From Chiridota heheva (taxonomy: Eukaryota > Echinodermata > Holothuroidea > Apodida > Chiridotidae): a stretch of DNA of 64,000 nt. The notes under the pieces were generated by a model. It ran no database searches, had not been told where the DNA came from, and saw only the letters and a list, made by a program, of their open reading frames with translations. Below are positions 48,640 to 60,900 of the stretch, piece after piece. Position 1 is the first letter of the stretch; each line of letters starts with the position of its first letter. The stretch is from assembly GCA_020152595.1 (NCBI GenBank), contig JAIGNY010002020.1:540001-604000 (forward strand), given 5' to 3'. The position numbers and the translations under genes are program-made.

Positions 48640-49850
48640 TGAGGTTTTGAATGACTACTTTGTGTCTGTTTTTACTAAGGAGTCCTGCTGATGGTGTTGT
48701 GGATTATCTTAGTGTGCACTCTCTAGTATCCATTAGGAATGTTGGTTTTTCAGTTGATGTTGTGTCTAAGAAGTTGAAGGGTTTGAATTCAGATAAAGCA
48801 CCCGGTCCAGATGGTATGCATCCTGCTGTCTTACGTGAGTGTTCTGATGTTGTTTCTGTTCCCCTGAGTATTATCTTTCCAAAGTGCTTTGATGTTGGTG
48901 TTGTTCCTAGTGATTGGAAAATAGCTAATGTCACTCCTATTTAAAAGAAAAGGGTGACCACAGTTTGTCTTGTAACTATGGGCCAGTGAGTCTTACTAAG
49001 TGTTGTGTGCAAGGTCATGGAGTCCATTGTTAAGGATGTTGTACTAGATCATTTACTGGTCAATGGTGTGTTAAATTTGTCCTAGCATAGGTTCTTACAT
49101 AAGAGGTCTTGTTTTTCTAATTTATTGGAATTTCTTGATGATGTTTTTAAACTAATTATTTCTAATCATAGCGTAGATGTTATCTATTTAGATTTTCAAA
49201 AAGCATTTGATGGGATTCCATTAGGCAGGCTTATGATGAAAACAAGAGCGCTTGGTGTGAAGGGAAAGTAGGCCAGTTGGATAGATTCTTGGTTAGTTGA
49301 CAGGTCACAAAGAATTGTTGTAAATGGTGATGCATCTCCGTGGAAGAAGGTTACATGTGGTGTTCCTCATTAATAATGATGATGTCTCCTTGACTCCTGG
49401 ATTTGTAAACTTGCTGATGACACTAAGCTGTACAGGATTGTTGACGATGCTAGGGATTCTTCACCTTTGCAAACTGAAGTTAGTTTCTTGGTCCCAAACA
49501 TGGCAGATATCGTTCAATGTTGATAAATGCAAAGTTATTCATTTTGGTCACAGCAATTTGGCTTTTGATTACTGCATGAATGGTTCAACTCTTGGTTGCG
49601 TTGATCAAGAAAAGAATCTAGGTGATGTTATTACTAGCAATCTAAAGCCTTCTAAACAGTGTGCTTTAGCAGCTGCAAGGGCAAATAGGATGTTTGGTTT
49701 GATTAGAAGAATTTTTGTTATCTTGGTAGAGAGGTTGTTTTTAATTTGTATAAGCAGTTAGTCAGGCCTCACCTTGAGTATGCTATTCAGGCTTGGAGTC
49801 CCCTTTATGAGAAGGATAAGTTCATTTTGGAGCAGGTTCAGCGAAGAGCC
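48640..49850 (+). pseudogene. LINE reverse transcriptase region, broken
   Basis: Motif order in shifting frames: APGPDGMHPAVL; DVGVVPSDWKIANVTPI; a YGPVSLT-like finger; YLDFQKAFDG; SWLVDRSQR; ADDTKLYR (the catalytic Asp pair); and LGDVITSNLKPSKQCALAAA. This is the CR1-type layout. At least several stops and frame changes interrupt it. Confidence 0.88.
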
Positions 49851-49855
49851 ACCTG

Positions 49856-50390
49856 ACAGTTCGGGAGCAGCCCGAAAAACTGGGTACTTTGAAATATCCA
49901 AAAAATGGGTACTTTTAAGTATTACGTCATCGCATGAGCCTACATATTTGACTAGCCCACACTAAACATATGAGGTTTCTCTTTTCCCGTTCCGGATTGT
50001 CCTAAATTCCAATGAATATCCTAAAATTTTGGAGACGGATAGTAAATAGATATTCAAAACTTTTTGCCGCTGCTTTTTTTAAATTCATTGTCGCTTTTTG
50101 AGAAAATGAACAAAACAGATTGCCCATAATCTTTTTAATAATTTAACAAAAATACAACGTGAATTTCAAAAAGCAGCGACAAAAGTTTTGAATAACTATT
50201 TACTATCCGTCTCCAAAATTTCAGGATATTTATTGGAATTTTGGACAATCTGAAGTGAAAATGAGAAACCCTATATGTTTAGTGTGGGCTGGTCAAATAT
50301 GTAGGCTCATGCAATGACGTAATACATAAAAGTACCTAATTTTTGGGTATTTTCAAAGTACCCAGTTTTTCAGGCTGCTCCGAACTGCTA
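49856..50390. mobile_element. Long fold-back element (~535 bp) nested in the LINE
   Basis: The ends are CAGTTCGGGAGCAGCCCGAA and, inverted on the right, CAGTTCGGAGCAGCCTGAAA. The two halves are inverse to each other almost to the centre, so each arm is roughly 240 bases. Shared words include CTGGGTACTTTGAAA, TAGGCTCATG and GGATATT. The flanking LINE sequence is continuous with that of the other LINE copy (about 58400-58460), which proves insertion. A clear target duplication is not visible; CTGA/CTAA is the best imperfect pair. Confidence 0.85.
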
Positions 50391-50858
50391 AACTTATTCC
50401 AAAGTAAGAAATCTCTCTTATGAATTTAGGTTACAAATTCTTGGTTTGACCCCACGCTTAAGTGAGAAGAGTCCGTGGCGATATGATTCAGGTATTTAAA
50501 TTTCTATCTGGTAGTGATGCTTTGATTTACTATTATTTCTTGCATGTTTTAGCTAATCCTCATGTGACATGTGGTAACAGTTTGAAGTTGACCAAAGAGT
50601 TATGACGGATAGATATTCAGCATTTTAGGTTTTGCAAAGGAATGTTAGTCAGTGGAATGGTTTGTTTGAGTGGGTAGTTAGCTCCAATTCTGTTCGCAAT
50701 TCCAAAGTCAACATTGATAAGATCTTTACTATCTCTGGGCGTCTTTTGATTGATTTATTTATTATTATTATTTTTTGTGTGGTGGTGGTAGTGTTAGAAT
50801 AAGATTTTATGGGGTGACTAACCCTTCTTAGCCCGTAATCTTGTTATGTTATGTTATG

Positions 50859-51050
50859 TCGTATACCTGTATACGTTGCCCTAATTTAGTGAGAACTATC
50901 TGCATATCAACTCAATCATACTAGAAGTTTATGAATTATTCAATGGTGACGGCAACCTCAAGCCGCTCATTAAAGCTGGATCTTATCATTTGCTCGACTA
51001 TTCGAATAGTAATTTTACTAACCGGGCGTCGGCGTCAGCGTCGGCATCCG
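50859..51050. other. Intergenic; GGCGTCGGCGTCAGCG motif
   Basis: Holds a GGGCGTCGGCGTCAGCGTCGG stretch at about 51023-51043 next to ATCCGG, a simple GCGTCG-type repeat. Otherwise AT-rich. Confidence 0.5.
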
Positions 51051-51780
51051 GTAATGTTTTGATTAAAGATTATAAATGGTGAACATTCATGTGACTTTGC
51101 ATAGAGGTGGATGACATGGGTACTGATCAAATGAGCATAATTGGAGGGTTGTGTGTGTGTGTGTGCATACTAATTAGCTTATTTGCATAACAATGATTTT
51201 TTTGTCAGGTTAAAGTTTCGGTTAAAGATTTTAGTTACAGTTTTTATAACTGAAGTTATGAAAGGTGTACATTCATGTAACTTGGCATAGGGGTACTGTT
51301 CAAGTGAACATGATTAGGGGTTGTGTCTGCATACTAATTAGGTTATTTACAGTAAAAATATTTGTATCTATGATATCTCTTAAATTGAAGCGGGAGTGAG
51401 GATTTTGTTTACACAAATGATAATGTTAAGAGCATTGTCAACGCTTAATGGTAAGGTGTAGTGTACATATTAACTAGGTTATTTGCATAACAATAGACTT
51501 TCGTAGAAAATATTTAACCTAAGATAATAACTTGGTACTTAATACAGTTGTAGGTGGTATTGGTACTGTTCATTTAAGCATGATTTGGGGAGGAGGGGGG
51601 TGTACATAATAATTAGTTTATTTGCATAACAATGCAAATATATGTATCTATGATATCTCTTAATATAAAGTGGGTGTGGTGATTTTGTTTACACAAATGA
51701 TCATATATGTAAAGAGCATTGTCTACACACAAAGTGAGGTGTAGTGTGCATATTAATTAGGTTTTTGCATAACAATTTTC
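51051..51780. repeat. Diverged ~140-300-bp direct repeats
   Basis: TATTTGCATAACAATG-like words recur at about 51180, 51480 and 51610. A longer block with ATGATATCTCTTAA, GATTTTGTTTACACAAATGA, AGAGCATTGTC and GTGTAGTG occurs at about 51367-51500 and 51648-51775, an offset of about 280. It looks like an old tandem array. Confidence 0.7.
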
Positions 51781-53038
51781 CCTCAACTTTTTCAGCTGAC
51801 AAATTATAATTACCCTTAACTAGATTTTTTTCAAGTACTTTCCTGGCGTATCTAATAATTTAAATTCCCAAAATCACAGAGAAAAATATGAAAGAATACT
51901 CAAAGACTGAGGATATCAGGATGTGATGCACAACTATATAGTGGTCAGACTTCAGTCGTTTTGAAACAAATGAGACAAAATGTTTGACTTAAATATCTCC
52001 TTAATGGATTAATATTTCGGAATGCTTCCGTTACCATTTTTGTGTTTCTTTCTTAGTCCTCTTTCATAAAAGGTGAATTAACTTGACCCTAAACTAATTT
52101 TTAAGATGAATAAGGGTATTTAGTAAATGACGGAAGAAGTAACAAATAATTGCATTTAGGATACATTGTTCATATTTTGATATTTCATTGACATGGGCAT
52201 GCCATGAGTCTCTCCTTTCTTTGTTACTCAATGGATAATGAAAAGAGGTGTTTCATTTATAAAGATGTCTTTATGTTTTCTGAGTTACTGGGTGAGGTAG
52301 TAATCTCACCCAAAATGTCTGATACAACTAAAAGACATTTTAAGGCTTGCAGTAAAATGTGAAAATCAACGAAAGGGGAAAAGTAAGTGCATCTTCAAAA
52401 GTTCATGTAATTTGAAATACTTTCCACTACTAGCCCCATTACCGGCATATACGTTTACGCTAGTTTTAAATAGTCGAGCATACTGTCCTTCCGACAGTTT
52501 TGTTTTATCGTTATTATCAAATATGTATTCTACTTTTAATTTGTCTGAAAATGAAATAAGGCAAGTAGTTTGGAGAAGTTTATTTGACAGTATTAGTGCA
52601 GAATAACAAGTCGCTGGTTATTGTATTCGCTGGGTTACTTTTCAGGAGAATAGCAAACATATAGCTGGGTATGGTTAGAGTGGTTTCCGATAACTTCAGC
52701 TGACCAACAAAGATTGCAATTGTATTCTTATTAAGCATACAATACAAACAATTTATAAACGCACATAATCACACTCTTGCAATAATAATCACTTGTAATC
52801 AAACTGTGTCGTCACGACAAGATTTCAGGGCCATATAAGAATCCTGACAATTCCAAAACTTGAGTGAGGGTTAAATTGTGATCAATTATTAAAAGCAAAT
52901 AGTACAGACGTAAAACACATGAAAAAAGAGGCATAAACTTGAATATTATTAGAGGAAAAGTGGGGTCCAAGCCTTCTTAAGTCCAGCCTGTCCGCACAAA
53001 TAACCTTGCTTACTATACATTTACATTTCTACGTTAAA
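51781..53038. other. Intergenic, nothing recognised
   Basis: AT-rich DNA. The open frame at 52412-52606 has no recognisable features. Confidence 0.6.
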
Positions 53039-53480
53039 GTCTACTGATAAAAGCATTTGGGTTTAACTTTTCTAGAAATGAAAGTAAAAATTTCCCCTGG
53101 AAATTGAGAAAAACGGACAAGCCTTGTTTGAGGGCAAGGTCCCTGAAGTTCTGAATATTTCTTGTTTTTTGGTGCCTGGGACAAGTCCCACGGAAGCAGT
53201 GAAGATTTCTTATTTTTGATACCACAAAATGACTTGAAAGTTAAACAAAAAGTTAAAAAATTAAATTGATGAGAAGAATAAACTTTTGAATTATAACGTT
53301 TAAATCTACTGAGCAAAATGCATTTGATTTACCATTTCTAAACTAGCAGTGAAAAATATTCCCCCGAAAACTTGAAAAAATTCGTGGGGTCCAGGGAAGA
53401 AGCTCCATGAAGCAAAGGTTTCTTGTTTCGATGTCCCAAAATGCATTGCTTTAAAATCAAACAAAAGGTTTTTATTTTTA
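53039..53480. repeat. ~268-bp diverged tandem duplication
   Basis: TCTACTGA then GCATTTGG/GCATTTGA, AAATTTCCCC/AATATTCCCC, CTTGTTT and AAACAAAAAGTT/AAACAAAAGGTT occur in the same order from about 53039 and about 53306. Old and mutated. Confidence 0.65.
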
Positions 53481-54139
53481 TTTAAGCAGGCGTGGATCCA
53501 TAAATTTTCGAAAGGGGGTAGAGGCGGATGGTGGTGGAAAGAAAAGGTGGGAGAAGGAAGGGGGGGGGGCATCAGTTCTGACTATCTTTTGTTATGTTGT
53601 ACATAAGGTTGATACTCTATGCGCAAAACTTGCAACTGTGCATAGACGTTATCCATCTCAGCACTCAGTTTAGCTCTAGACTTATAAGTACATCATATCA
53701 ACCATACTTTTGATTACAATGGGACTTTAAGCAAAAGTTAATTTAGTTCCAACTGTCATGTTAGTGACCATCACTGATTCTCCAACTAAAGAAGTGCAAA
53801 TTACAGTATAGATCATTTGCCGAGCCGAAATTTTTCTAAAAGCATAAGTCTACCATCCTATATCAAATGTATTAAAAGTCTTGTTACATTAAAAGAGAAA
53901 ATGGAAGAATTAATCTGTCTATGGTAAGTATGTAAATGTTGCATTTTATACCATTTTAGCATATTCCATATTGTACTTAGTTTGCCTCTGTTGTATTTTT
54001 CTGTCGCTTATTTTACACTTTCTCTTTTCTTTTTCTTTGCTTATCTTTTGTCCATCTCTATTATTTCTTTATTAATCATTTCCTATTGTTATATTAACTT
54101 TCACCTTATTTTGTATACACAAGCTTCTTTTGAACTCTT
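53481..54139. other. Intergenic, nothing recognised
   Basis: A G-rich patch lies at 53558-53569. The open frame at 53982-54233 is a T-rich artefact. Confidence 0.6.
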
Positions 54140-54147
54140 TGGGAATC

Positions 54148-54462
54148 ATAGGTGTAGGAACTGGGGACAAATAATTGTCCAAAAAATTACAAAAATGCCC
54201 ATTTTAAAAATAAAAGTGCCTCTCAAGTACTAACCAATAGTCTGATAGTAGAAACTGGCAACTTTTGTAAGTCCCATGAACGGTAAAATGTTTCTTATTG
54301 GAAAAGTGCCCCTTTCTAAAAACAAAGTGCCCCTTTTACTTTAATTTGTTATTTTAGTGTCACTTATTCTATCCACAGAGTGGGATGGGGACATATGACT
54401 TGAATAGTGCCCGCTAAGAGGTTGTGCCCCTTCCACTTTCTAAAAGCTTCCTACACCCGTGA
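54148..54462. mobile_element. 315-bp fold-back element with an 8-bp target duplication
   Basis: The left terminus is ATAGGTGTAGGAACTGGGG. The reverse complement of the right terminus begins TCACGGGTGTAGGAAGC. TGGGAATC flanks it at 54140-54147 and 54463-54470. Body words AAAGTGCCCCTTT and AAAATGCCCATTTT recur. It shares the GGTGTAGGAA terminus with 39884-40027, so both belong to one family. A single similar terminus in opposite orientation lies at about 54679-54692. Confidence 0.8.
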
Positions 54463-54470
54463 TGGGAATC

Positions 54471-56574
54471 CCCTGAAGCCTTCAATCGTGTTTATATATT
54501 TCAGTGTTGATTATATTATTTTTTATTAGCTTTTGAAATGTTCATTTTGTATATATCGTTATATAATAACAATATAAGTGTGATCTTTATTATCAACTCT
54601 TCAAGAAGGTTAAAAATAAAGTTACGTTGAATTGAAGAAAAAATAACAACAATAATAATAGATAAATAAATATAATCCTTCCTACGCCTATGGGTTTATA
54701 GAAAATATTGTAATTGAGGGTTTTGTAACCAACTCTCATGATGGAACTTTTGCTCTAAAAAGTTTACAAGACGTTTTTAGATTATGGAGCTATTAATAGT
54801 ACCATGTTCAGATCAAATAGCTGAACTGTCTAGGACTGCACACAGTTGATTAAACTCTTTAATGACTGTTTATTCACCATGCCTGAATGTACAAAGCATT
54901 TATTTTGGTATCAGTTACAGTTCATCATTGATGTAGTCTCACCATGGAGCTATCAACTGTAAATAATTAAATCGGTGGTTCCACAAAACATGGAGTTCAA
55001 AAGGTTAGTGATGTTTGTAAATTTGTTATTTTTCTGAAAACAATGCATTAATAGGTTTGATACTGTGTGTTAGAAACAAGGCCATATTGGAATGTATAGG
55101 TTTATACAGGGAATTGTATAGTAGCAAAGACAGTTCTCTGTATGTCAAGAAAAGGCTATTTTGCCTAGTTTCTTTTTATATACTTAAGAATGAAAATAGT
55201 GTTAGATAAAGGAATGAGTTTTGAAAGACCAATCACACAAATAATTAATTATTTATTGCTCCGAAACCATTAATCAATTGATAATTTCAGTAATGGCAAT
55301 TAATTTTCTTTTGTTTTGATTTGTTAGAATGGATTTCATGTAAAATATCAATGACAGATAAAGATATTTCTTTTCGTTTAATACGATCCTTTGAAATTAT
55401 TCATGCTATAATTATTTTTCACGTAATTCTAAAAGCAATGTTTCTATGTGTTCTTTTTACTTTTTCATGATTAATATCCAATTTATTCAATCTCAAGTCT
55501 TTTCTTCTTGGTAATTTAGCACGTTAGACAGCGGTGTCACTAAAGATCTGTATAGCGAGAGTTAATTTCCCAAGCTATGGCCTACTTCAGACCTTAGCCA
55601 GACTTGTTTCTGAATATGTACTCCCCATGTCAGAAAATTTGTTTGAAAAAATATTTTTGCTTAAGTTAGATTTTGTCACCCCTGCCCCTACACCCACCCA
55701 CCAAAATATTTAGAGTTACACAATTTCCGACTTTTTTCCTCAAAATATCCATCTCTTTCCTCCAAATCTTTAATTTTTTGCTCAATATATCCAACTTTTT
55801 TCGAAATATCCAATGTTTTTCCTCAAAATATTTGACCTGTTTCTCACTGAAAATGTTTGAAGAATTTTCAAAATATCCAACTTATCTTCAAAATCTCTGA
55901 ATTATTTGTATGATATATATATATCTGACTTTTACTTTAAAATTTCCAAGGTTTTTGGTCAAAATATCTGAAGATTTTTTTCAAAATTTTTTTTAAAATC
56001 TCTCAATTTTTTGCACAATATATATATGATTTATACTTTAAAATTTCCAAGGTTTTTCCTTAAAATATCTGGTTTTTCCTCAAAATGGCAGAAGATTTTC
56101 CTCATTCATTTCCTCAGTCAATGTTTTGTTCTGGTATTGCACAATCCCGACAGCATAAGGATTCCTGGTTCCAGGCCAGTAGGGTTATGACGGGGTGACA
56201 TACCCTCACTTCCTGTGAGCCCATCTGTTAAGATTTGTTCAAAATCTCAGATTTGTATTTGAAAATTTCTATATTTTTGACCAAATTTGTATTTAAAAAT
56301 GGATTTAAATATTTTTATAATTTTTAGAAAGTCAAATTTTATTATGGTGCAATTTAAATTGGCCTATATATATATAAAGATATGTGTGAATGACAATAGT
56401 AGGCTGCATTGGCAAAATTCTACCTCTAAATAGGGGATGGATTCAGTTGGGTTCCAAAATTATGGATGGGATTCCAACTAAAAATATCAACTACAGAAAT
56501 AAACACATTACTTTGAGCAGTTATTTGGATTTTAGATTATGTTTCTAATTATGTGACTAATTATTATCATCTTT
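54471..56574. other. Intergenic; AATAAA-rich tail and CAAAATATCC-rich stretch
   Basis: At 54600-54662 a GTTAAAAATAAAGTTACG plus ATTGAA run followed by AAC/AAT repeats looks like the 3' tail of a LINE-type element, but no protein part was found. At 55690-56100 irregular TTTTTCCTCAAAATATC units recur. Confidence 0.45.
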
Positions 56575-56780
56575 ATCATTATTATTATTATTATTGTTGT
56601 TGTTGTTGTTATTATTATTACTATAACATTATTATTGTTGATGTTGTTCTTCTTATTATTATTATTATTATTATTACTATTATTGTTGTTGTTGTTCTTC
56701 TTCTTATTATTATTATTGTTGTCGTCGTTGTTGTTATCATCATTATTATCATCATTATTGTTATTATTACTATTTTTAAG
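56575..56780. repeat. (ATT/GTT/CTT) trinucleotide microsatellite
   Basis: About 200 bases of TTA, TTG and TTC repeats. Open frames on both strands here encode single-residue runs and are artefacts. Confidence 0.97.
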
Positions 56781-57978
56781 CCAGTTGGGGCCATCAAAGC
56801 ATGGAATCTTCAGCGCTTCCAGGGCTAGTACACCCCTAGATCCATTACCATGCAAAGCTGTCTGCTAAACGTTTTTGGTTATTTTCATTAAAAAGTTTCC
56901 CATTGCCATTGCGGGCCATCAAAAACAAGGAAATTTCAGACCTCTGCTCCAGGGTCCCTAACAGGGCTTTGTCTATGGACCCCACTAAAAGCCCCTTAAG
57001 AAGGCCCTTCCGAAATTCTCACAAGTTGTCATGTTTAGAAAGGTATTCCACATATTCTTGATAGTCAGTCATTCAACAATCAAGACCTCAAATAAAAGTG
57101 TAATCTTATCTAGAAAATGTTAAGACAAATAAAAGAGCAAAAACACACACAAAATCAACTAACAACTGAGGCCTAAGCTGTTGCCACACTCTTTTAATTC
57201 ACAATTTCTCCAGAATCGGAAGAAGTTCCATCCCTATTAATTAAGCACAAAAAATACTAAGGTCCTTATCTAATCTCAACTATTCAATTTAATTCCTAAG
57301 ATGATGGTCAAAATTGGTTGAAATTAAGCCCACATGTTTGTTCACTCGTCGTTAAATTATAAGTAAACTGGGCTGCAACTCATGTATGCTGTGGTACACT
57401 ATACAATGCACAGTGCAGTTACTGCACTGGCTTCCCAATGTAACCTAAACAAACTGAAATGGTTCAATTAACTACGGAGATGCGCACACATAGACCATGG
57501 AGGTACTACTTCGAAAAGTGTTACCTCTATGCATGGACTGTAAATAACACAAGATTTATTTTTCGTCGGCATTCACAGATAGCTGTATCGGATGTTGAAC
57601 TTTAAACTGGGATTAAATCAAAGAACATTTTTTGTTTGAGGCTACCTCAACCCGATGTCGGGTTGGATTGTTTGCAAACTTTTTAATGTAAAAGGCACAG
57701 CATGCTCCTGTATCAGCATATGAAGACTTCTTATCAAAGAGCATGCAGAAGATTCAATGTTTTGAACATGTTTTACCCATCATTGACGTCGCCAGAAGGA
57801 AAAGATAATATATTTAGAGCAAAATTGGTTGGTATATAAATTTCATCCTATATTATACCTATAAGACAAAGAATAGTGAACAATTTGCAACGGACATATA
57901 TTAGGTATAAATCCCTTGTAAGATACAGGGTAGTATGAGTCTACAGGGACGGAATGGCTGCGGTCTCCTAATAATTTA
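56781..57978. other. Intergenic, nothing recognised
   Basis: AT-rich. A short palindrome CAACCCGATGTCGGGTTG lies at about 57648-57665. Confidence 0.55.
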
Positions 57979-60900
57979 CAAAGTGGTATAACACAACATA
58001 ACATAACAAGGCTTAAAAGGGTTAATCACCCCATAAAGAAGCCTAAACTAACACCACCACAACCACCACACACAAAAAAAAAAAAATAAAATCAAAGACT
58101 AGTAAAGAATGTTAACTCTAAAATGATGAACAGAATTGGAGCTAACCATTCAATTCAGGCTAACAATTCTACTTATTAACAAGTATTTGCGAAAAACTTA
58201 AACGCTGAATGTCAATCCGTGAGAACTATTTGGTCAACTTCAAACTGTTACCACGTGTCACATGAAGATTACCAAAATGTGCAAGAAAAACAGAAAGTCA
58301 AAGCATCACCACCAAGATAGAAAATTAAAAATCTACATCATATCTCCACATACTTGTCTCAATTCAAGCGTGGTCAAACCAATGATTCGCAACCTAGATT
58401 TATAAGAGAGATTCCTTACTTTGCGAATAAGTCTAGTTGACTTTTCGCTGAACCTCTTCCAAAATAAACTTATCCTTCCCATAAAAGGGACTCCAGGCCT
58501 GAATAGCATACTCAAGATGGGGCCTGACTAAGTGCCTATGCAAATTAAGAACAACCTTTCTAACCAGATTTTTTTTTTTATAATCAATCGAAGCATCCTA
58601 CAGTCCTATTTTCTCTTGTAGCTGCTAAAGCATACTGCTTAAAAGGTTTTAGATTGCTAGTAACGACAGCACCTAGATCCCGTTCTGCATCCACACAACA
58701 AAAATTTGTATTATTTATGCAGTAATTAAAGCCCAAATTGCTCAGACTAAAATGAATAAGTATGCAATTATCAACATTGAATGAAATCTGCCATGTTTGG
58801 GAACAAAACGTAACTTATTCAAAAATGAAGAATCCCTAGCATCGTCAACAATCAGACAATTCTGTAGAGATTAGTGTCATTAGCAAATGTACAAATCCTG
58901 GAGCCAAGTGGAAACACTATATCATTAATGAAGATTACAAAAGAAGCGGGACCAATAAAGATTGGATGAACGCCACTTGTAACCTTATTCCATGGAGATA
59001 CTTCACCATTAATACTAACTCTTTGTGACCTGTCAATTAACCAAGAATGTATTAAACTGGCACACTTTCCCTTCACACCAAGCGCTCTTGTTTTATCAGA
59101 AGCTTGCCTGACGGAATCTTATCGAGCGCTCTTTGGAAATCTAAATAGATGATATCAAACATAATGACCAGAATAAACTAGTTTTGTAACATCATTGAGA
59201 AACTTAAGACCTCTTAGGTAAGAACCCATGCTGGTGCAAATTCAGCAAAGAATTGACCAGTAAATGATCTAGAACAACATCCTTAACAATAGATTCCATG
59301 ACCTTGCATACAACACTAATTAGACCAACTGGCCTATAGTTACAGGGCAAACTGTGGTCACCTTTAAGAAAATAGAAGTGACATTAGCGATTCCCAATCA
59401 CTAGGAAGACCACCTACATCATAGCACTTTAAAAAGATAATACTCAGAGGAACAAAAGAACATCAGAACACTTGCGTAAGACAGCAGGATGCATATTTTC
59501 CGGACTGTGTGCCTGATTTGAATTGAAACCCTTTAACCTCTTAAACAAAACATCAATTGAAAAATCAACATCCTTTATGGATACTAGAGAATGCACACTA
59601 AGATAATCCACAATACCATCAGCAAGGAATTCCAGTAAAAACAGACACAAAGTCGTCATTCAAAACCTCATCCGTATCCTTAACACCATTAATAGTAACA
59701 CCATCATTACCCCGCAGGGAACCAACAACCTCCATGGGTTTTTTTTTTTGCATTGGGCGAACATAGGAATGAAACGACTTAGGATTAATCTTAACCTCTT
59801 TGGACAAACGTTTTTCAAAAAGCACTTTAGTATCTCTTATCAACCCTTTGTAAACTTTTTATGAAACGTATACCTAGTAAGCTCCGCAGGACACCCACTT
59901 TGTTTATAGCAACGCCACATTTTCTTCTTTTTCCTAACAGCCCAAAAACCTCCCCGAGACATCTACACTGGTTGATTTTACCAGCAGACTTTTCTTTACT
60001 TCGGAAAACATCCCATGCTTTAGAAGGACCTAAGTCACAAAGCAAGAATTTAAATCCAATAACAAATTATCCTGAAGTGCAGCAAAGTCAGCATTACGAA
60101 AGTCTAAAACCAGTTTATTAGCTGGAGATGCCTTTGTGAAACAAAACTAATGAAGTCATAATCACTACACCTTATCTTACCGCTACTTAACACATTACTA
60201 ACCATACTTTCTTTACAACTAAAAATCAAATCAGGCAATTTCTACCACGCGTGGAGAATAACACATATTGGGTGAAAAACAGTCTGATACAGCTTCAAGA
60301 AAATCTTTACCGTATGGACCAAGATTCCAATCAATGTCTGGAAAACTAAAATCCCCCAAAATGATAACCTTCTAGAAACAACTTACCTGAAGCAGTCAAG
60401 TAATTTTTATTGTTCTTGAGGCTAAAATATGGTGATCTATACACAACACCAACAACCACTGAACTACCAACAACACCATCTACAATAAGCTCAAACCGTA
60501 GGCAAATCGTACAACCAAAAGAAAACTAAGCAGTCCTATCTATACAATTAAAACTGTCTTTTACAAACAATAAAACACCACCGCCTCTACCAATGGAAAA
60601 TTTAATCTGTCTTGTCTGAAAAGTAATTAACCTTGATAATGTATCTGTGAATCACTAATTTCACTATAAATCCAACTGTCCGTAATACAATTATATCAAG
60701 TCTACAAGTGAAACTTCAGGCAGCATCTCATCACGCTTATTAAGAATGGTACGAACATTTGAAAACATAGCCTTAATTCTACCACTAGAGGAACAATCCC
60801 TATCCCCAGAAACATGCCCGACATGTAGGTTTAAAGTTTAATCCTCGTGACTAGTTTAACACTTTAAAGGACTCCGATCCTTAATTGCCCAATCGACACC

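Larger units (their letters stand above)
46540..50858 (+). mobile_element. CR1-like LINE copy 1, near full length, inactive and split by an insertion
   Basis: The order on the + strand is a 5' leader, an ORF1-like region, an SGNH-esterase-like region (about 47150-47640), an endonuclease-like region (about 47710-48110) and a reverse-transcriptase region (about 48640 onward). In the last, DKAPGPDGMHPAVL at 48797, YLDFQKAFDGIP at 49186 and LADDTKLYRIV at 49413 are standard CR1/Jockey-superfamily motifs. The element ends in GTTATGTTATG repeats at 50840-50858. Many stops and shifts break it, and a fold-back element is inserted at 49856-50390. It is homologous to the inverted copy at 57979-62000. 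Confidence 0.88.

Noticed and set aside
56532-56868. Asn-, Leu- or Ile/Tyr-run open frames
   Set aside because: Translation of a trinucleotide microsatellite.
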